Source of the DNA: an uncultured Peptoniphilus sp.
GTDB taxonomy: Bacteria; Bacillota; Clostridia; Tissierellales; Peptoniphilaceae
NCBI GenBank assembly: GCA_947254665.1
Contig: CAMYEJ010000094.1
Coordinates: forward strand, 1 to 5,428
DNA: 5,428 nt
Reading direction: 5' to 3'
Below, piece by piece: positions 1 through 5,428 of the stretch. The notes beneath the pieces are model-generated. The model made no database searches. It was not told where the DNA came from and was given only the letters and a program-made list of their open reading frames with translations. Numbering within the stretch: the first letter of the stretch is position 1; every line of letters begins with the position of its first letter. Both the position numbers and the translations under genes were made by a program.

Positions 1-27
1 GATTAGTATTTTCTAATCAGGATTTTT
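1..27. terminator. Hairpin at the window edge, possible bidirectional terminator
   Basis: GATTAG (1-6) and CTAATC (13-18) form a perfect 6-bp stem with a 6-base loop, followed on the plus strand by AGG and five T residues (23-27). It lies about 45 bp past the antiporter stop. If the missing left flank carries AAAAATCCT, the stem would lengthen and act as a terminator in both directions. Only part of it is visible, so the call is tentative. Confidence 0.4.
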
Positions 28-62
28 AATTTAATAAATCAATAAATAATAAAATATTATAT

Positions 63-1229
63 CTATTTAATTAGATACTTATACCTATCGATCATAAATG
101 CCCCAAATGGTGCGGTAAATAGTATTGCAAGGACTGCCACAGTTAGCACCTGCGGACCACACTTAAGTCCCATGGCAAGAGGTATTGCTCCTATAGCAGC
201 TTGTACCGTTGCCTTTGGAGTGTAGGCAAGCATGGAGAAGATTCTTTCGCCACGATTTAATTTTGTTCCTAGGACAGAAGCATATACGCCAACCATCCTA
301 ACCATTAGACAAAGAATAATTGTGATGAGTGCAATAGGTCCAAGTTTTAAAGCATATCCAAGATTTACTTCTGCTCCAACTAGGACAAAGAGTAGTATTT
401 CTGCTCCAGACCAAAGTGATCTAAAGCCATTTGAAATTTCTGATGAGGCTTTGTAATTTGTGTTTTGTGTTCCAATTCCTAGAGCCATGACGGCTATCAG
501 CCCGGAGATTGGAATTATACTTTGGACTTCTTCTGTGGAAGCTAGCAAGAATGCGATGGATAGTGTAATCATAGTTTGAATAGTTTGTTCCATCTTGACC
601 TTGTTTAAAAACATTCCATAAAGTTTTCCAACTGCGTAACCTAAAATTATTCCAGTTGCAATTGAGATAGGAATATTTACAAAACTCATGATATCTACAT
701 TTTCACCCTTTGCAATGGATACAAAAGATGTGAATAGAACGATGACAAATATATCGTCCACCGATGCACCAGCCATGATCATCTGAGGAATGGAATTCTT
801 CTTTCCATATCCATTTTCCATTAGAAATATCATCTTAGGTACAACTACTGCAGGGCTTACCGCTGCGACGACAGTTCCCATTACAAGTGCGTCTATTAAA
901 TCAATTTTTAAAAGTAGGGGAGCAAATACTGCCATTGCCATGATTTCAAAACTTGCCGGAACAAATGAAAGTAGAACCGCGGGACGGCCAACCTTTTTAA
1001 GGTCTGAAATGTCCAAGGTGAATCCAGCCCTTGCGAGGATGATTATAAGAGCGATTTTTCTAAGCTCTGCAGAAATATTTAAAATCTTAGTATCTAGTAT
1101 ATTTAGTGCAAATGGTCCGAGAATCATCCCGGTTATAAGCATGCCGAAGAGGGCGGGAAGTTTTATCTTTTTCATAAAGTAGGACAGTAGACATCCTAAG
1201 ATAAATATATATGCGATTGAATTTAACAT
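63..1229 (-). CDS. Cation:proton antiporter, CPA2 family, NHA/SLC9B-like
   Basis: This is a 388-residue polytopic membrane protein with about 12-13 hydrophobic segments, and it probably exchanges Na+ (or K+/Li+) for H+ across the cytoplasmic membrane. The N-terminal pattern KLPALFGMLITGMILGP (residues 23-39) is typical of the family. The block AVSPAVVVP (123-131), followed by a GYG segment (140-142) and GASVDD (154-159), carries the paired aspartates D158/D159 expected to bind the ion. Near the C-terminus, R311 and PKATVQAAIG (338-347) match what I recall of animal NHA2 (SLC9B2) in both residues and spacing. The length is normal for a bacterial antiporter core without a cytosolic regulatory tail. 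The start is an ATG preceded by AGGAG (1235-1239) five bases upstream. The gene is separated from the oxidoreductase operon by a terminator, so it is probably its own unit. The family call is firm; the transported ion is inference. Confidence 0.92.
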   Translation of the reverse strand: MLNSIAYIFILGCLLSYFMKKIKLPALFGMLITGMILGPFALNILDTKILNISAELRKIALIIILARAGFTLDISDLKKVGRPAVLLSFVPASFEIMAMAVFAPLLLKIDLIDALVMGTVVAAVSPAVVVPKMIFLMENGYGKKNSIPQMIMAGASVDDIFVIVLFTSFVSIAKGENVDIMSFVNIPISIATGIILGYAVGKLYGMFLNKVKMEQTIQTMITLSIAFLLASTEEVQSIIPISGLIAVMALGIGTQNTNYKASSEISNGFRSLWSGAEILLFVLVGAEVNLGYALKLGPIALITIILCLMVRMVGVYASVLGTKLNRGERIFSMLAYTPKATVQAAIGAIPLAMGLKCGPQVLTVAVLAILFTAPFGAFMIDRYKYLIK

Positions 1230-1297
1230 TTTCTCTCCTGGTTTTTATTTTTAAATTATTTTGGATAAATTATTTATAAAGTTTTAAAAAAGTCTAG

Positions 1298-1323
1298 AGT
1301 ATAATTTTTTAATAATCTCTCAA
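1298..1323 (-). promoter_or_regulatory. Weak candidate promoter of the antiporter gene
   Basis: On the minus strand TATACT (1303-1298) is a good -10 hexamer, but the nearest -35-like sequence, TTGAGA (1323-1318), is only 14 bases away, shorter than the usual 16-18. The site lies between the operon terminator and the antiporter start, which is where a promoter is expected. The hexamers are seen; promoter activity is inferred. Confidence 0.35.
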
Positions 1324-1342
1324 CTAAAATCTATAATAGCAC

Positions 1343-1386
1343 AAAAAAAGCTGATGCTCTACATATAAGTAGAAGTCATCAGCTTT
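1343..1386 (-). terminator. Intrinsic terminator of the oxidoreductase operon
   Basis: Read on the minus strand, AAAGCTGATG (1386-1377) pairs perfectly over 10 bp with CATCAGCTTT (1356-1347). An inner TCTAC/GTAGA stem lies within it, closed by a TTATAT loop. The 3' arm runs into seven T residues (1349-1343). It begins 49 nt after the stop of the gamma fusion gene. This is a textbook rho-independent terminator, and it separates the operon from the antiporter gene. The plus strand lacks a comparable T run. Confidence 0.92.
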
Positions 1387-1393
1387 CGCGTTT

Positions 1394-1416
1394 TAAGGGA
1401 GTACTTCATTCCCTGT
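1394..1416 (-). other. Small hairpin in the operon 3' untranslated region
   Basis: AGGGA (1396-1400) and TCCCT (1410-1414) form a 5-bp stem, extendable by a G-U and an A-U pair, just ahead of the terminator on the minus-strand transcript. There is no T run after it, so it is not a terminator itself. It may protect the 3' end or simply be chance. Confidence 0.3.
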
Positions 1417-1435
1417 AATTTTAAATTTTTTAAGC

Positions 1436-1975
1436 TTAGAATGGAGCGTATGATTGGTCAGACCACCATTCGTTCTTAAGTTCTTCGTATTGTTTAGCAA
1501 TTTGTGTTAGTTGGAAGTTTTCCCAGTATGCAAGTTCTTTGTAAAGTCCTTTTGCTTCAGGTACTTCTGATCTTGCAGCTGCCTTTTCATAGAATTTGAT
1601 GTTAACCTTCTTAATGTTCATTCCAAGGTTGAATACTGATAGAACCATGGTTGCATTTTCAGGATTAATCTTGCCCCATTCAAAGGTTTTACCTTCAAGG
1701 GATGATTTAACTTTTTCTATTACAGTTGCTTCATTCTTTTCTATGCTATTTTTCAATTTGTTTAGATAGTCAACGTGTTCTTCTGATTGATGAGCAAGTG
1801 ATAGGAATATATCCTTAGATTCACCAGTTAGTTGTTCAGAAGACATTTTGAAGTAGTTAATACTTTCAACTTCGTTTAAAATTGCTTGTTTAACTATATT
1901 AAGTTCAGAAGAGAAGATCTTTTCTTCTTGAGCCTTATCCATTTGTCTAACGTCGTTTAGATAGTTGATCTTCAT
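1436..1975 (-). other. C-terminal ferritin-like region of the gamma fusion, possible internal start at 1975
   Basis: Inside the fused gene, an in-frame ATG at 1975-1973 (Met-207) sits just before the ferritin-like region. It is preceded by AAAGGGTGG (1986-1994) with a 10-nt purine-rich spacer. Initiation there would give a separate protein of about 179 residues holding the whole four-helix domain, alongside the full-length fusion. The spacer is longer than the 5-8 nt seen at the other starts in this operon, and the match to AGGAGG is imperfect. The domain is supported by the sequence; separate translation is speculative. Confidence 0.3.
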
Positions 1976-2593
1976 TTCTTCTTCGCCACCCTTTAGGTGT
2001 TTGTAGTGTTCTGGAGTCTTAGATTCAACTTTATTTTCTGCTGAAGCTACAAATTCTTTGCCAGCTGCGTTTCCGCCTGCTTCGATAGCTTTTTCGTTTA
2101 TTGGGATAAGTTTCTTCTTCTTATCTCCATAAACTTTAGTAAATGCCTTGATTACAGATTCTACTTTTACAAGTTCAGTTACATTTAGATATGCACCAAG
2201 CATAACCATGTTTGCAACCCTTGCGTTACCTAAATCGATTGCGATGTCGTTTACTGGAATTTTGTGAACTTCTATATCAGTTCTTGTGGTTTCTTTTTTA
2301 ACTAGTGATGAATTTATAAATAAATTTCCGCCAGGTCTTACATGTGATTCAAAAAGTGCAAGAGATGGTTCATTCATTACTATTACATCGTCTGCTACTG
2401 CTATAATTGGAGATCCTACTGGGTCTTCAGATACTACTACTGAACAGTTTGCAGCTCCTCCACGCATTTCTGGTCCGTAAGATGGGTACCAAGATACGTG
2501 TTTACCTTCAAGCATGCCGGCATAGGAAATAAGTTGTCCCATTGCCATTACACCTTGACCACCAAATCCTGCCATTACTATTTTTCTTGTCAT
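1436..2593 (-). CDS. 2-oxoacid:ferredoxin oxidoreductase gamma subunit fused to a ferritin-like domain
   Basis: The product has 385 residues, about twice the usual 180-200 of a KOR/VOR gamma subunit. Residues about 1-172 are the gamma (POR-type) domain, with GFGGQGV (9-15) and SYGPEMRGG (38-46). A charged Lys/Glu linker follows (about 173-222). Residues about 225-375 resemble a ferritin/rubrerythrin four-helix bundle built from two similar halves: AILNEVESINYF with SLAHQSEEHVDYL, then IKFYEKAAAR with ELAYWENFQ. It ends in a Trp-rich tail, EWWSDQSYAPF. Aligned by eye, the metal ligands are partly lost: E241, H273 and E358 are kept, while S270, K328 and Q361 stand where Glu, Glu and His are expected. 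I chose the ATG at 2593 because AGAGGTG (2600-2606) lies six bases upstream and it leaves a 1-nt gap after the beta gene; an ATG at 2620 would overlap beta. The gamma assignment is firm. The ferritin-like assignment is good, and its function is unknown. Confidence 0.9.
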   Translation of the reverse strand: MTRKIVMAGFGGQGVMAMGQLISYAGMLEGKHVSWYPSYGPEMRGGAANCSVVVSEDPVGSPIIAVADDVIVMNEPSLALFESHVRPGGNLFINSSLVKKETTRTDIEVHKIPVNDIAIDLGNARVANMVMLGAYLNVTELVKVESVIKAFTKVYGDKKKKLIPINEKAIEAGGNAAGKEFVASAENKVESKTPEHYKHLKGGEEEMKINYLNDVRQMDKAQEEKIFSSELNIVKQAILNEVESINYFKMSSEQLTGESKDIFLSLAHQSEEHVDYLNKLKNSIEKNEATVIEKVKSSLEGKTFEWGKINPENATMVLSVFNLGMNIKKVNIKFYEKAAARSEVPEAKGLYKELAYWENFQLTQIAKQYEELKNEWWSDQSYAPF

Positions 2594-2594
2594 T

Positions 2595-3359
2595 TTATTC
2601 ACCTCTTCTAAAATTACCAAGTGGATAATATGGAATCATATTGTCTCTTAACCATTGAAGTGATTCTACTGGAGGAAGTCCCCAGTTAGTAGGACAAGTG
2701 GATAGGACTTCGACAATACCAAAGCCTTTATTATCAAGTTGTAGTTGGAAACATTCTTTGATTGCGCGTTTTGCACGTCTGATATTTGCAGGAGTATCAA
2801 CTGAAACTCTTTCTACAAATTTTGCGCCGTCTATAGTTGCAAGCATTTCAGAGATTCTAAGTGGCTTACCTGACCAGTCTTCATCACGTCCATATGGGGA
2901 AGTGGTGGTTACTTGACCGATAAGAGTAGTAGGAGCCATTTGTCCTCCTGTCATACCGTAGATTGCGTTGTTTACAAATATTGTTGAGATCTTTTCTCCT
3001 CTGTGGGCAGCGTGTACGATTTCAGCTGTACCTATAGAAGCCAAGTCTCCGTCGCCTTGATAGGTGAATACGAATTTATCTGGATGAACTCTCTTTGCAC
3101 CGGTTGCAACTGCTGGAGCTCTACCGTGAGCAGCTTCGTACATATCACAGTTGAAGTACTTATAAGCAAGTACTGAACAACCTACTGGGCATACGCCTAT
3201 AGCTTTGTCTTGAAGGCCCATTTCAACTAGACATTCTGCTACTAATTTGTGGATGATACCGTGAGTACATCCAGGGCAGTAGTGGAATACTTCGTCAGTT
3301 AAGCCTTCTGAGTATGTGTATAGACAAGTTTCGTTTTCTTTTAATACTGGTTTCTTCAT
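2595..3359 (-). CDS. 2-oxoacid:ferredoxin oxidoreductase beta subunit, TPP-binding (VorA/KorB-like)
   Basis: This 254-residue subunit binds thiamine pyrophosphate and Mg2+ and carries out the decarboxylation with the alpha subunit, in the cytoplasm. Family landmarks in order are YCPGCTHG (27-34), CPVGC (57-61), HGRAPAVATG (78-87), the TPP/Mg motif GDGD (102-105) continuing to NN (130-131), YGMTGGQMAPTT (134-145), and a late CPTNWG (222-227). These match the short KOR/VOR beta subunits rather than the large single-chain pyruvate:ferredoxin oxidoreductases. The length is normal. The ATG at 3359 directly follows the TAA of the alpha gene with no gap. Its ribosome site GGAGG (3368-3372) lies inside the end of the alpha gene, which predicts translational coupling and equal amounts of the two subunits. 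The exact 2-oxoacid used cannot be read from these motifs. Confidence 0.96.
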   Translation of the reverse strand: MKKPVLKENETCLYTYSEGLTDEVFHYCPGCTHGIIHKLVAECLVEMGLQDKAIGVCPVGCSVLAYKYFNCDMYEAAHGRAPAVATGAKRVHPDKFVFTYQGDGDLASIGTAEIVHAAHRGEKISTIFVNNAIYGMTGGQMAPTTLIGQVTTTSPYGRDEDWSGKPLRISEMLATIDGAKFVERVSVDTPANIRRAKRAIKECFQLQLDNKGFGIVEVLSTCPTNWGLPPVESLQWLRDNMIPYYPLGNFRRGE

Positions 3360-4418
3360 TTATTTAGCCTCCAATACTTTAAGTGCAGCTTCTGCTACTT
3401 CTTCAGCTGTTGGAATATTTCCACCTAGTCTGCAGAAGAAGTGGATGTTTTGACGGCCTTCTGTAGCAATCTTAACATCGTCTGTCATTTGTCCGTGGTT
3501 CATTTCTACAACTAGAATATCTTTACAAGATTCTGGAATTTTTTTGAATGAACTATATGGATATGGCCAGCAGGTAATAGGTCTTATTAGTCCTACTTTG
3601 AATCCTTTATTTTCAAGGATTCCCATAGCTGATTTACAAATTCTTGCAGAAGTACCATAAGCGGAGAGTACAAGTTCAACGCCTTCTTCAAGACCTACTT
3701 CTTCAACTCTTGTTTCGTTTTCTTCGATAGATTTATATTTTTCAATTAGATGATGGTTGTGTACTTCTAGTTCATCTGCAGATAGATAGATTGAGTTTAT
3801 AATATTGTTTTCTTTTCTGGTTCCTCTACCTGTAGCTGCCCAAGGTTTTGCTGGTTCTTCTTCTGTTCTTTCTTTAAATTCAACAGGTTCCATCATTTGT
3901 CCGATAACACCGTCACCCATTAAAACAACTGGGTTTCTGTACTTATCAGCAAGGTCAAATCCAAGCATAACTAAATCTACCATTTCTTGAACGGTAGAAG
4001 GGCTAAGTACGATTGTTCTGTAGTCACCATTTCCTCCACCTCTAGTAGATTGGAAATAGTCAGTTTGTGATGGTTGGATAGATCCAAGTCCTGGACCACC
4101 TCTCATCATGTTTACGATAAGTGCTGGAAGTTCAGCTCCACACATGTAAGAAATTCCTTCTTGTTTAAGTGCGATTCCAGGAGATGAAGATGAAGTCATA
4201 ACTCTTGCACCTGCTCCTGATGCTCCGTAAAGCATGTTAATAGCAGCAACTTCTGATTCTGCTTGTAAGAAACAACCTCCAATTTTTGGAAGTTCTCTTG
4301 ATAAGTACTCTGGAACTTCTGATTGTGGTGTAATTGGATATCCAAAGAAGTATTTGCAACCAGCTTTTATAGCAGCTGCACCTACAGCTTCATTACCTTT
4401 CATTAATACCTTTGTCAT
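3360..4418 (-). CDS. vorB: 2-oxoacid:ferredoxin oxidoreductase alpha subunit (VorB/KorA-like)
   Basis: This is the 352-residue alpha subunit, with the pyrimidine-binding and transketolase C-terminal-like domains that complete the TPP active site. It shows KGNEAVGAAAIKAGC (7-21), GYPITPQSE (26-34), ESEVAAINMLYGA (54-66), TSSSSPG (75-81), KQEGISYM (85-92), RGGPGLGSIQPSQTDYFQ (106-123) and GGGNGDYR (127-134). The pattern and length match proteins annotated as 3-methyl-2-oxobutanoate dehydrogenase subunit VorB in Clostridia. It has no N-terminal fused gamma domain. The ATG at 4418 has a GGTGA-type ribosome site a few bases upstream, 13 nt after the ferredoxin gene. The complex would convert a 2-oxoacid plus CoA to acyl-CoA, CO2 and reduced ferredoxin. 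The symbol follows family resemblance; 2-oxoglutarate remains a possible substrate. Confidence 0.94.
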   Translation of the reverse strand: MTKVLMKGNEAVGAAAIKAGCKYFFGYPITPQSEVPEYLSRELPKIGGCFLQAESEVAAINMLYGASGAGARVMTSSSSPGIALKQEGISYMCGAELPALIVNMMRGGPGLGSIQPSQTDYFQSTRGGGNGDYRTIVLSPSTVQEMVDLVMLGFDLADKYRNPVVLMGDGVIGQMMEPVEFKERTEEEPAKPWAATGRGTRKENNIINSIYLSADELEVHNHHLIEKYKSIEENETRVEEVGLEEGVELVLSAYGTSARICKSAMGILENKGFKVGLIRPITCWPYPYSSFKKIPESCKDILVVEMNHGQMTDDVKIATEGRQNIHFFCRLGGNIPTAEEVAEAALKVLEAK

Positions 4419-4431
4419 TTTATCACCATCC

Positions 4432-4650
4432 CTAACCTATTTTAATTACTGAAATAACTGAATCAGGACAAGTTATTGCACAGTTTTGACAAGCAATACA
4501 GTCCTCTGGTCTTGCAGCTGTTGCAGGGCTATAACCCTTACCATTGATCTTGTGTGGATCGATTTCAATTACGTTTTTTGGGCACGCAATTACGCAAAGA
4601 CCGCAGCCTTTGCATCTTGATTCATTGAATTCTACTCTACCTTTTGCCAT
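4432..4650 (-). CDS. 2x[4Fe-4S] ferredoxin-type delta subunit of the 2-oxoacid oxidoreductase
   Basis: This 72-residue protein has two complete CxxCxxCxxxCP clusters: C13, C16, C19, C23 and C51, C54, C57, C61. The eight cysteines should hold two [4Fe-4S] clusters. About 27 residues separate the two clusters, longer than in small clostridial ferredoxins and usual for KorD/VorD-type delta subunits. Its role is to carry electrons from the TPP site to soluble ferredoxin. The ATG at 4650 has a very strong GAGGAGG (4656-4662) that overlaps the stop codon of the upstream ATPase gene, across a gap of only 10 nt. It lies immediately upstream of alpha, giving the order delta-alpha-beta-gamma. A free-standing ferredoxin is the alternative, but context argues for a subunit. 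Confidence 0.95.
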   Translation of the reverse strand: MAKGRVEFNESRCKGCGLCVIACPKNVIEIDPHKINGKGYSPATAARPEDCIACQNCAITCPDSVISVIKIG

Positions 4651-4660
4651 TTTTTCCTCC

Positions 4661-5356
4661 TCAAATCATCCAATCATCTCTAAAGTAAAGATTGATTGGA
4701 AAAATTTCGTTTTTAATCGAATTTTCTTTTTCAAGTTGTTCTGCGACAGGCTTTATGCAAGCTGTGTAGATAACTGGAATATTTAAAAGTTTTGAAACTT
4801 CTTCGACTATTTCTTGACCGTATAGTACATCGTCTACGGTAGTGTCTTTTAGCATATGAGTTGTATTAATAAGTCCATTTATTCTCGTTTGAGAATGAGC
4901 CTCTGTACTTTTAATAAAAGCAATAATATCTGAAACTTCAGCTGTCTCAGGTCTATTTCTATTTATGATGAAATAGTTATCGTAGCCTGATTTATGTAGA
5001 AGCTCTCTGTACCTACCTAGGGATAAGGAGCCTTTTGGGTTGCCTCCAATATCCATTACAACTTGATATTCTTCTCTCTCAAGGGGCATCAAAATCTGCG
5101 GATCCACAGCAGGGATATCTAGCGCCTGCATCTTTTTCATAATTGAACCGTAGACTTCTACGCCATTTTTTTCTAGGAACTCAGTCTTCTCTCTAATTCT
5201 AAAATACATGTTGATTATGTCTAAGTCTATTGCTGCTACTTTTTCATAATATTTTTTTAAAAATAGACAGTAGTTTATAGAAAATTCAGTCTTACCAGAA
5301 CCAAAATGACCTGTAATAATTTTTATTCTATTGCCTTTTGGTTTCAAATCTGCCAA
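4661..5356 (-). CDS. ParA/MinD-like P-loop ATPase, first gene of the oxidoreductase operon
   Basis: This is a 231-residue soluble nucleotide-binding protein. It has a Walker A loop GHFGSGKT (16-23), a DLDIINMYFR segment (44-53) resembling the switch region of the ParA/MinD class, a Walker B-like VVMDIGG (99-105), and NRNRPET (132-138). It contains only two widely separated cysteines (C30, C200), so it lacks the paired CxxC of the Mrp/ApbC iron-sulfur carriers. No DNA-binding or membrane-targeting helix is evident. The start is TTG: a TAA lies directly upstream in frame, GAGGTG (5362-5367) is five bases away, and the first internal Met (50) comes after the P-loop. Its place at the head of the operon suggests a role in building or regulating the complex, but that is inference. 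I do not know a function for this family. Confidence 0.88.
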   Translation of the reverse strand: MADLKPKGNRIKIITGHFGSGKTEFSINYCLFLKKYYEKVAAIDLDIINMYFRIREKTEFLEKNGVEVYGSIMKKMQALDIPAVDPQILMPLEREEYQVVMDIGGNPKGSLSLGRYRELLHKSGYDNYFIINRNRPETAEVSDIIAFIKSTEAHSQTRINGLINTTHMLKDTTVDDVLYGQEIVEEVSKLLNIPVIYTACIKPVAEQLEKENSIKNEIFPINLYFRDDWMI

Positions 5357-5367
5357 TTAATCACCTC
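5354..5367 (-). promoter_or_regulatory. Ribosome binding site fixing a TTG start
   Basis: GAGGTG at 5362-5367 is followed by five bases and a TTG codon at 5356-5354. The codon just before the TTG is an in-frame TAA, so no longer product is possible, and a start at the first internal ATG would delete the Walker A loop. A second TTG at residue 4 is a weaker choice because of spacing. Confidence 0.8.
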
Positions 5368-5378
5368 ACATGTCAGTG

Positions 5379-5425
5379 TAAAGCTTTAAATAAACACAGT
5401 AAAATACTCGTTTGAAAAGCTTTTC
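5379..5425. repeat. Two AAAGCTTT palindromes 36 bp apart
   Basis: TAAAGCTTTA (5379-5388) and GAAAAGCTTTTC (5414-5425) are perfect palindromes that share the core AAAGCTTT, with centres exactly 36 bp apart. They flank the weak candidate promoter: the distal one overlaps its -35 hexamer and the proximal one its expected start point. They could be a pair of operators. AT-rich sequence makes chance palindromes fairly likely, so this is only suggestive. Confidence 0.3.
5389..5418 (-). promoter_or_regulatory. Weak candidate promoter of the oxidoreductase operon
   Basis: On the minus strand TTTTCA (5418-5413) and TTTATT (5394-5389) are separated by 18 bases, each matching the sigma-A consensus at four of six positions. 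It would start transcription about 26 nt before the TTG codon. The match is poor and AT-rich sequence gives many such hits. The true promoter could lie beyond the window, or the operon could be read from an upstream gene. Confidence 0.2.
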
Positions 5426-5428
5426 TAA

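Noticed and set aside
232..1182. Plus-strand open frames of 74 and 130 codons inside the antiporter region
   Set aside because: They lie opposite a clearly conserved membrane protein, show no recognisable motifs, and have Ser/Thr/Pro-rich composition typical of antisense shadows.
2591..2620. Upstream ATG at 2620 giving a gamma protein nine residues longer
   Set aside because: It would overlap the end of the beta gene by 26 bases and add residues before the normal TRKIVMAGFGGQG family start. The ATG at 2593 has a good AGAGGTG site six bases upstream.
2286..4786. Plus-strand open frames of 61-80 codons opposite the oxidoreductase and ATPase genes
   Set aside because: All are antisense to strongly conserved coding sequence, and none shows a domain or a believable ribosome site.
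5379..5399. Rex-type redox operator in the operon leader
   Set aside because: CAGTGT and ACACAG around the proximal palindrome form an imperfect inverted repeat, but the internal bases do not follow the TTGTTAA/TTAACAA or TTGTGAA/TTCACAA pattern.
1..5428. CRISPR array, tRNA, rRNA, insertion sequence or phage genes
   Set aside because: No spaced direct repeats, no tRNA-like cloverleaf, no transposase motifs and no terminal inverted repeats were seen. The window is almost fully occupied by metabolic and transport genes.

Overview
The window is AT-rich and every convincing gene lies on the minus strand, so transcription runs from high to low coordinates. Strong Shine-Dalgarno sequences, low GC, and a ferredoxin-dependent 2-oxoacid oxidoreductase operon all point to an anaerobic low-GC Firmicute. 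An amino-acid-fermenting Clostridia/Tissierellia type (Peptoniphilus/Anaerococcus-like) fits best, but the genus cannot be fixed from this sequence alone.

Layout in the direction of transcription. 5428-5357 is a short leader with two AAAGCTTT palindromes and at most a weak promoter. 5356-4661 encodes a ParA/MinD-like P-loop ATPase of unknown job that starts with TTG. 4650-4432 encodes a 2x[4Fe-4S] ferredoxin-type (delta) subunit. 4418-3360 encodes the alpha subunit (VorB/KorA-like). 3359-2595 encodes the TPP-binding beta subunit. 2593-1436 encodes a gamma subunit fused to a C-terminal ferritin/rubrerythrin-like four-helix domain. The gaps are 10, 13, 0 and 1 nt, so the five genes form one operon, closed by a strong intrinsic terminator at about 1386-1343. 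After the terminator and a short AT-rich region, a separate gene (1229-63) encodes a membrane cation/proton antiporter of the NHA/SLC9B-like CPA2 type. A truncated hairpin sits at the left window edge.

How the genes work together. Alpha and beta form the TPP-dependent catalytic core that oxidatively decarboxylates a 2-oxoacid to its acyl-CoA. Gamma belongs to the same complex, and the delta ferredoxin subunit passes electrons to free ferredoxin. The sequence does not settle whether the substrate is branched-chain 2-oxoacids (VOR) or 2-oxoglutarate (KOR).

The most unusual item is the gamma-ferritin-like fusion. By hand alignment its ferritin-like half keeps only about three of the six expected di-iron ligands, and it has a possible internal translation start. 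The second point of interest is the uncharacterised ATPase that leads the operon.
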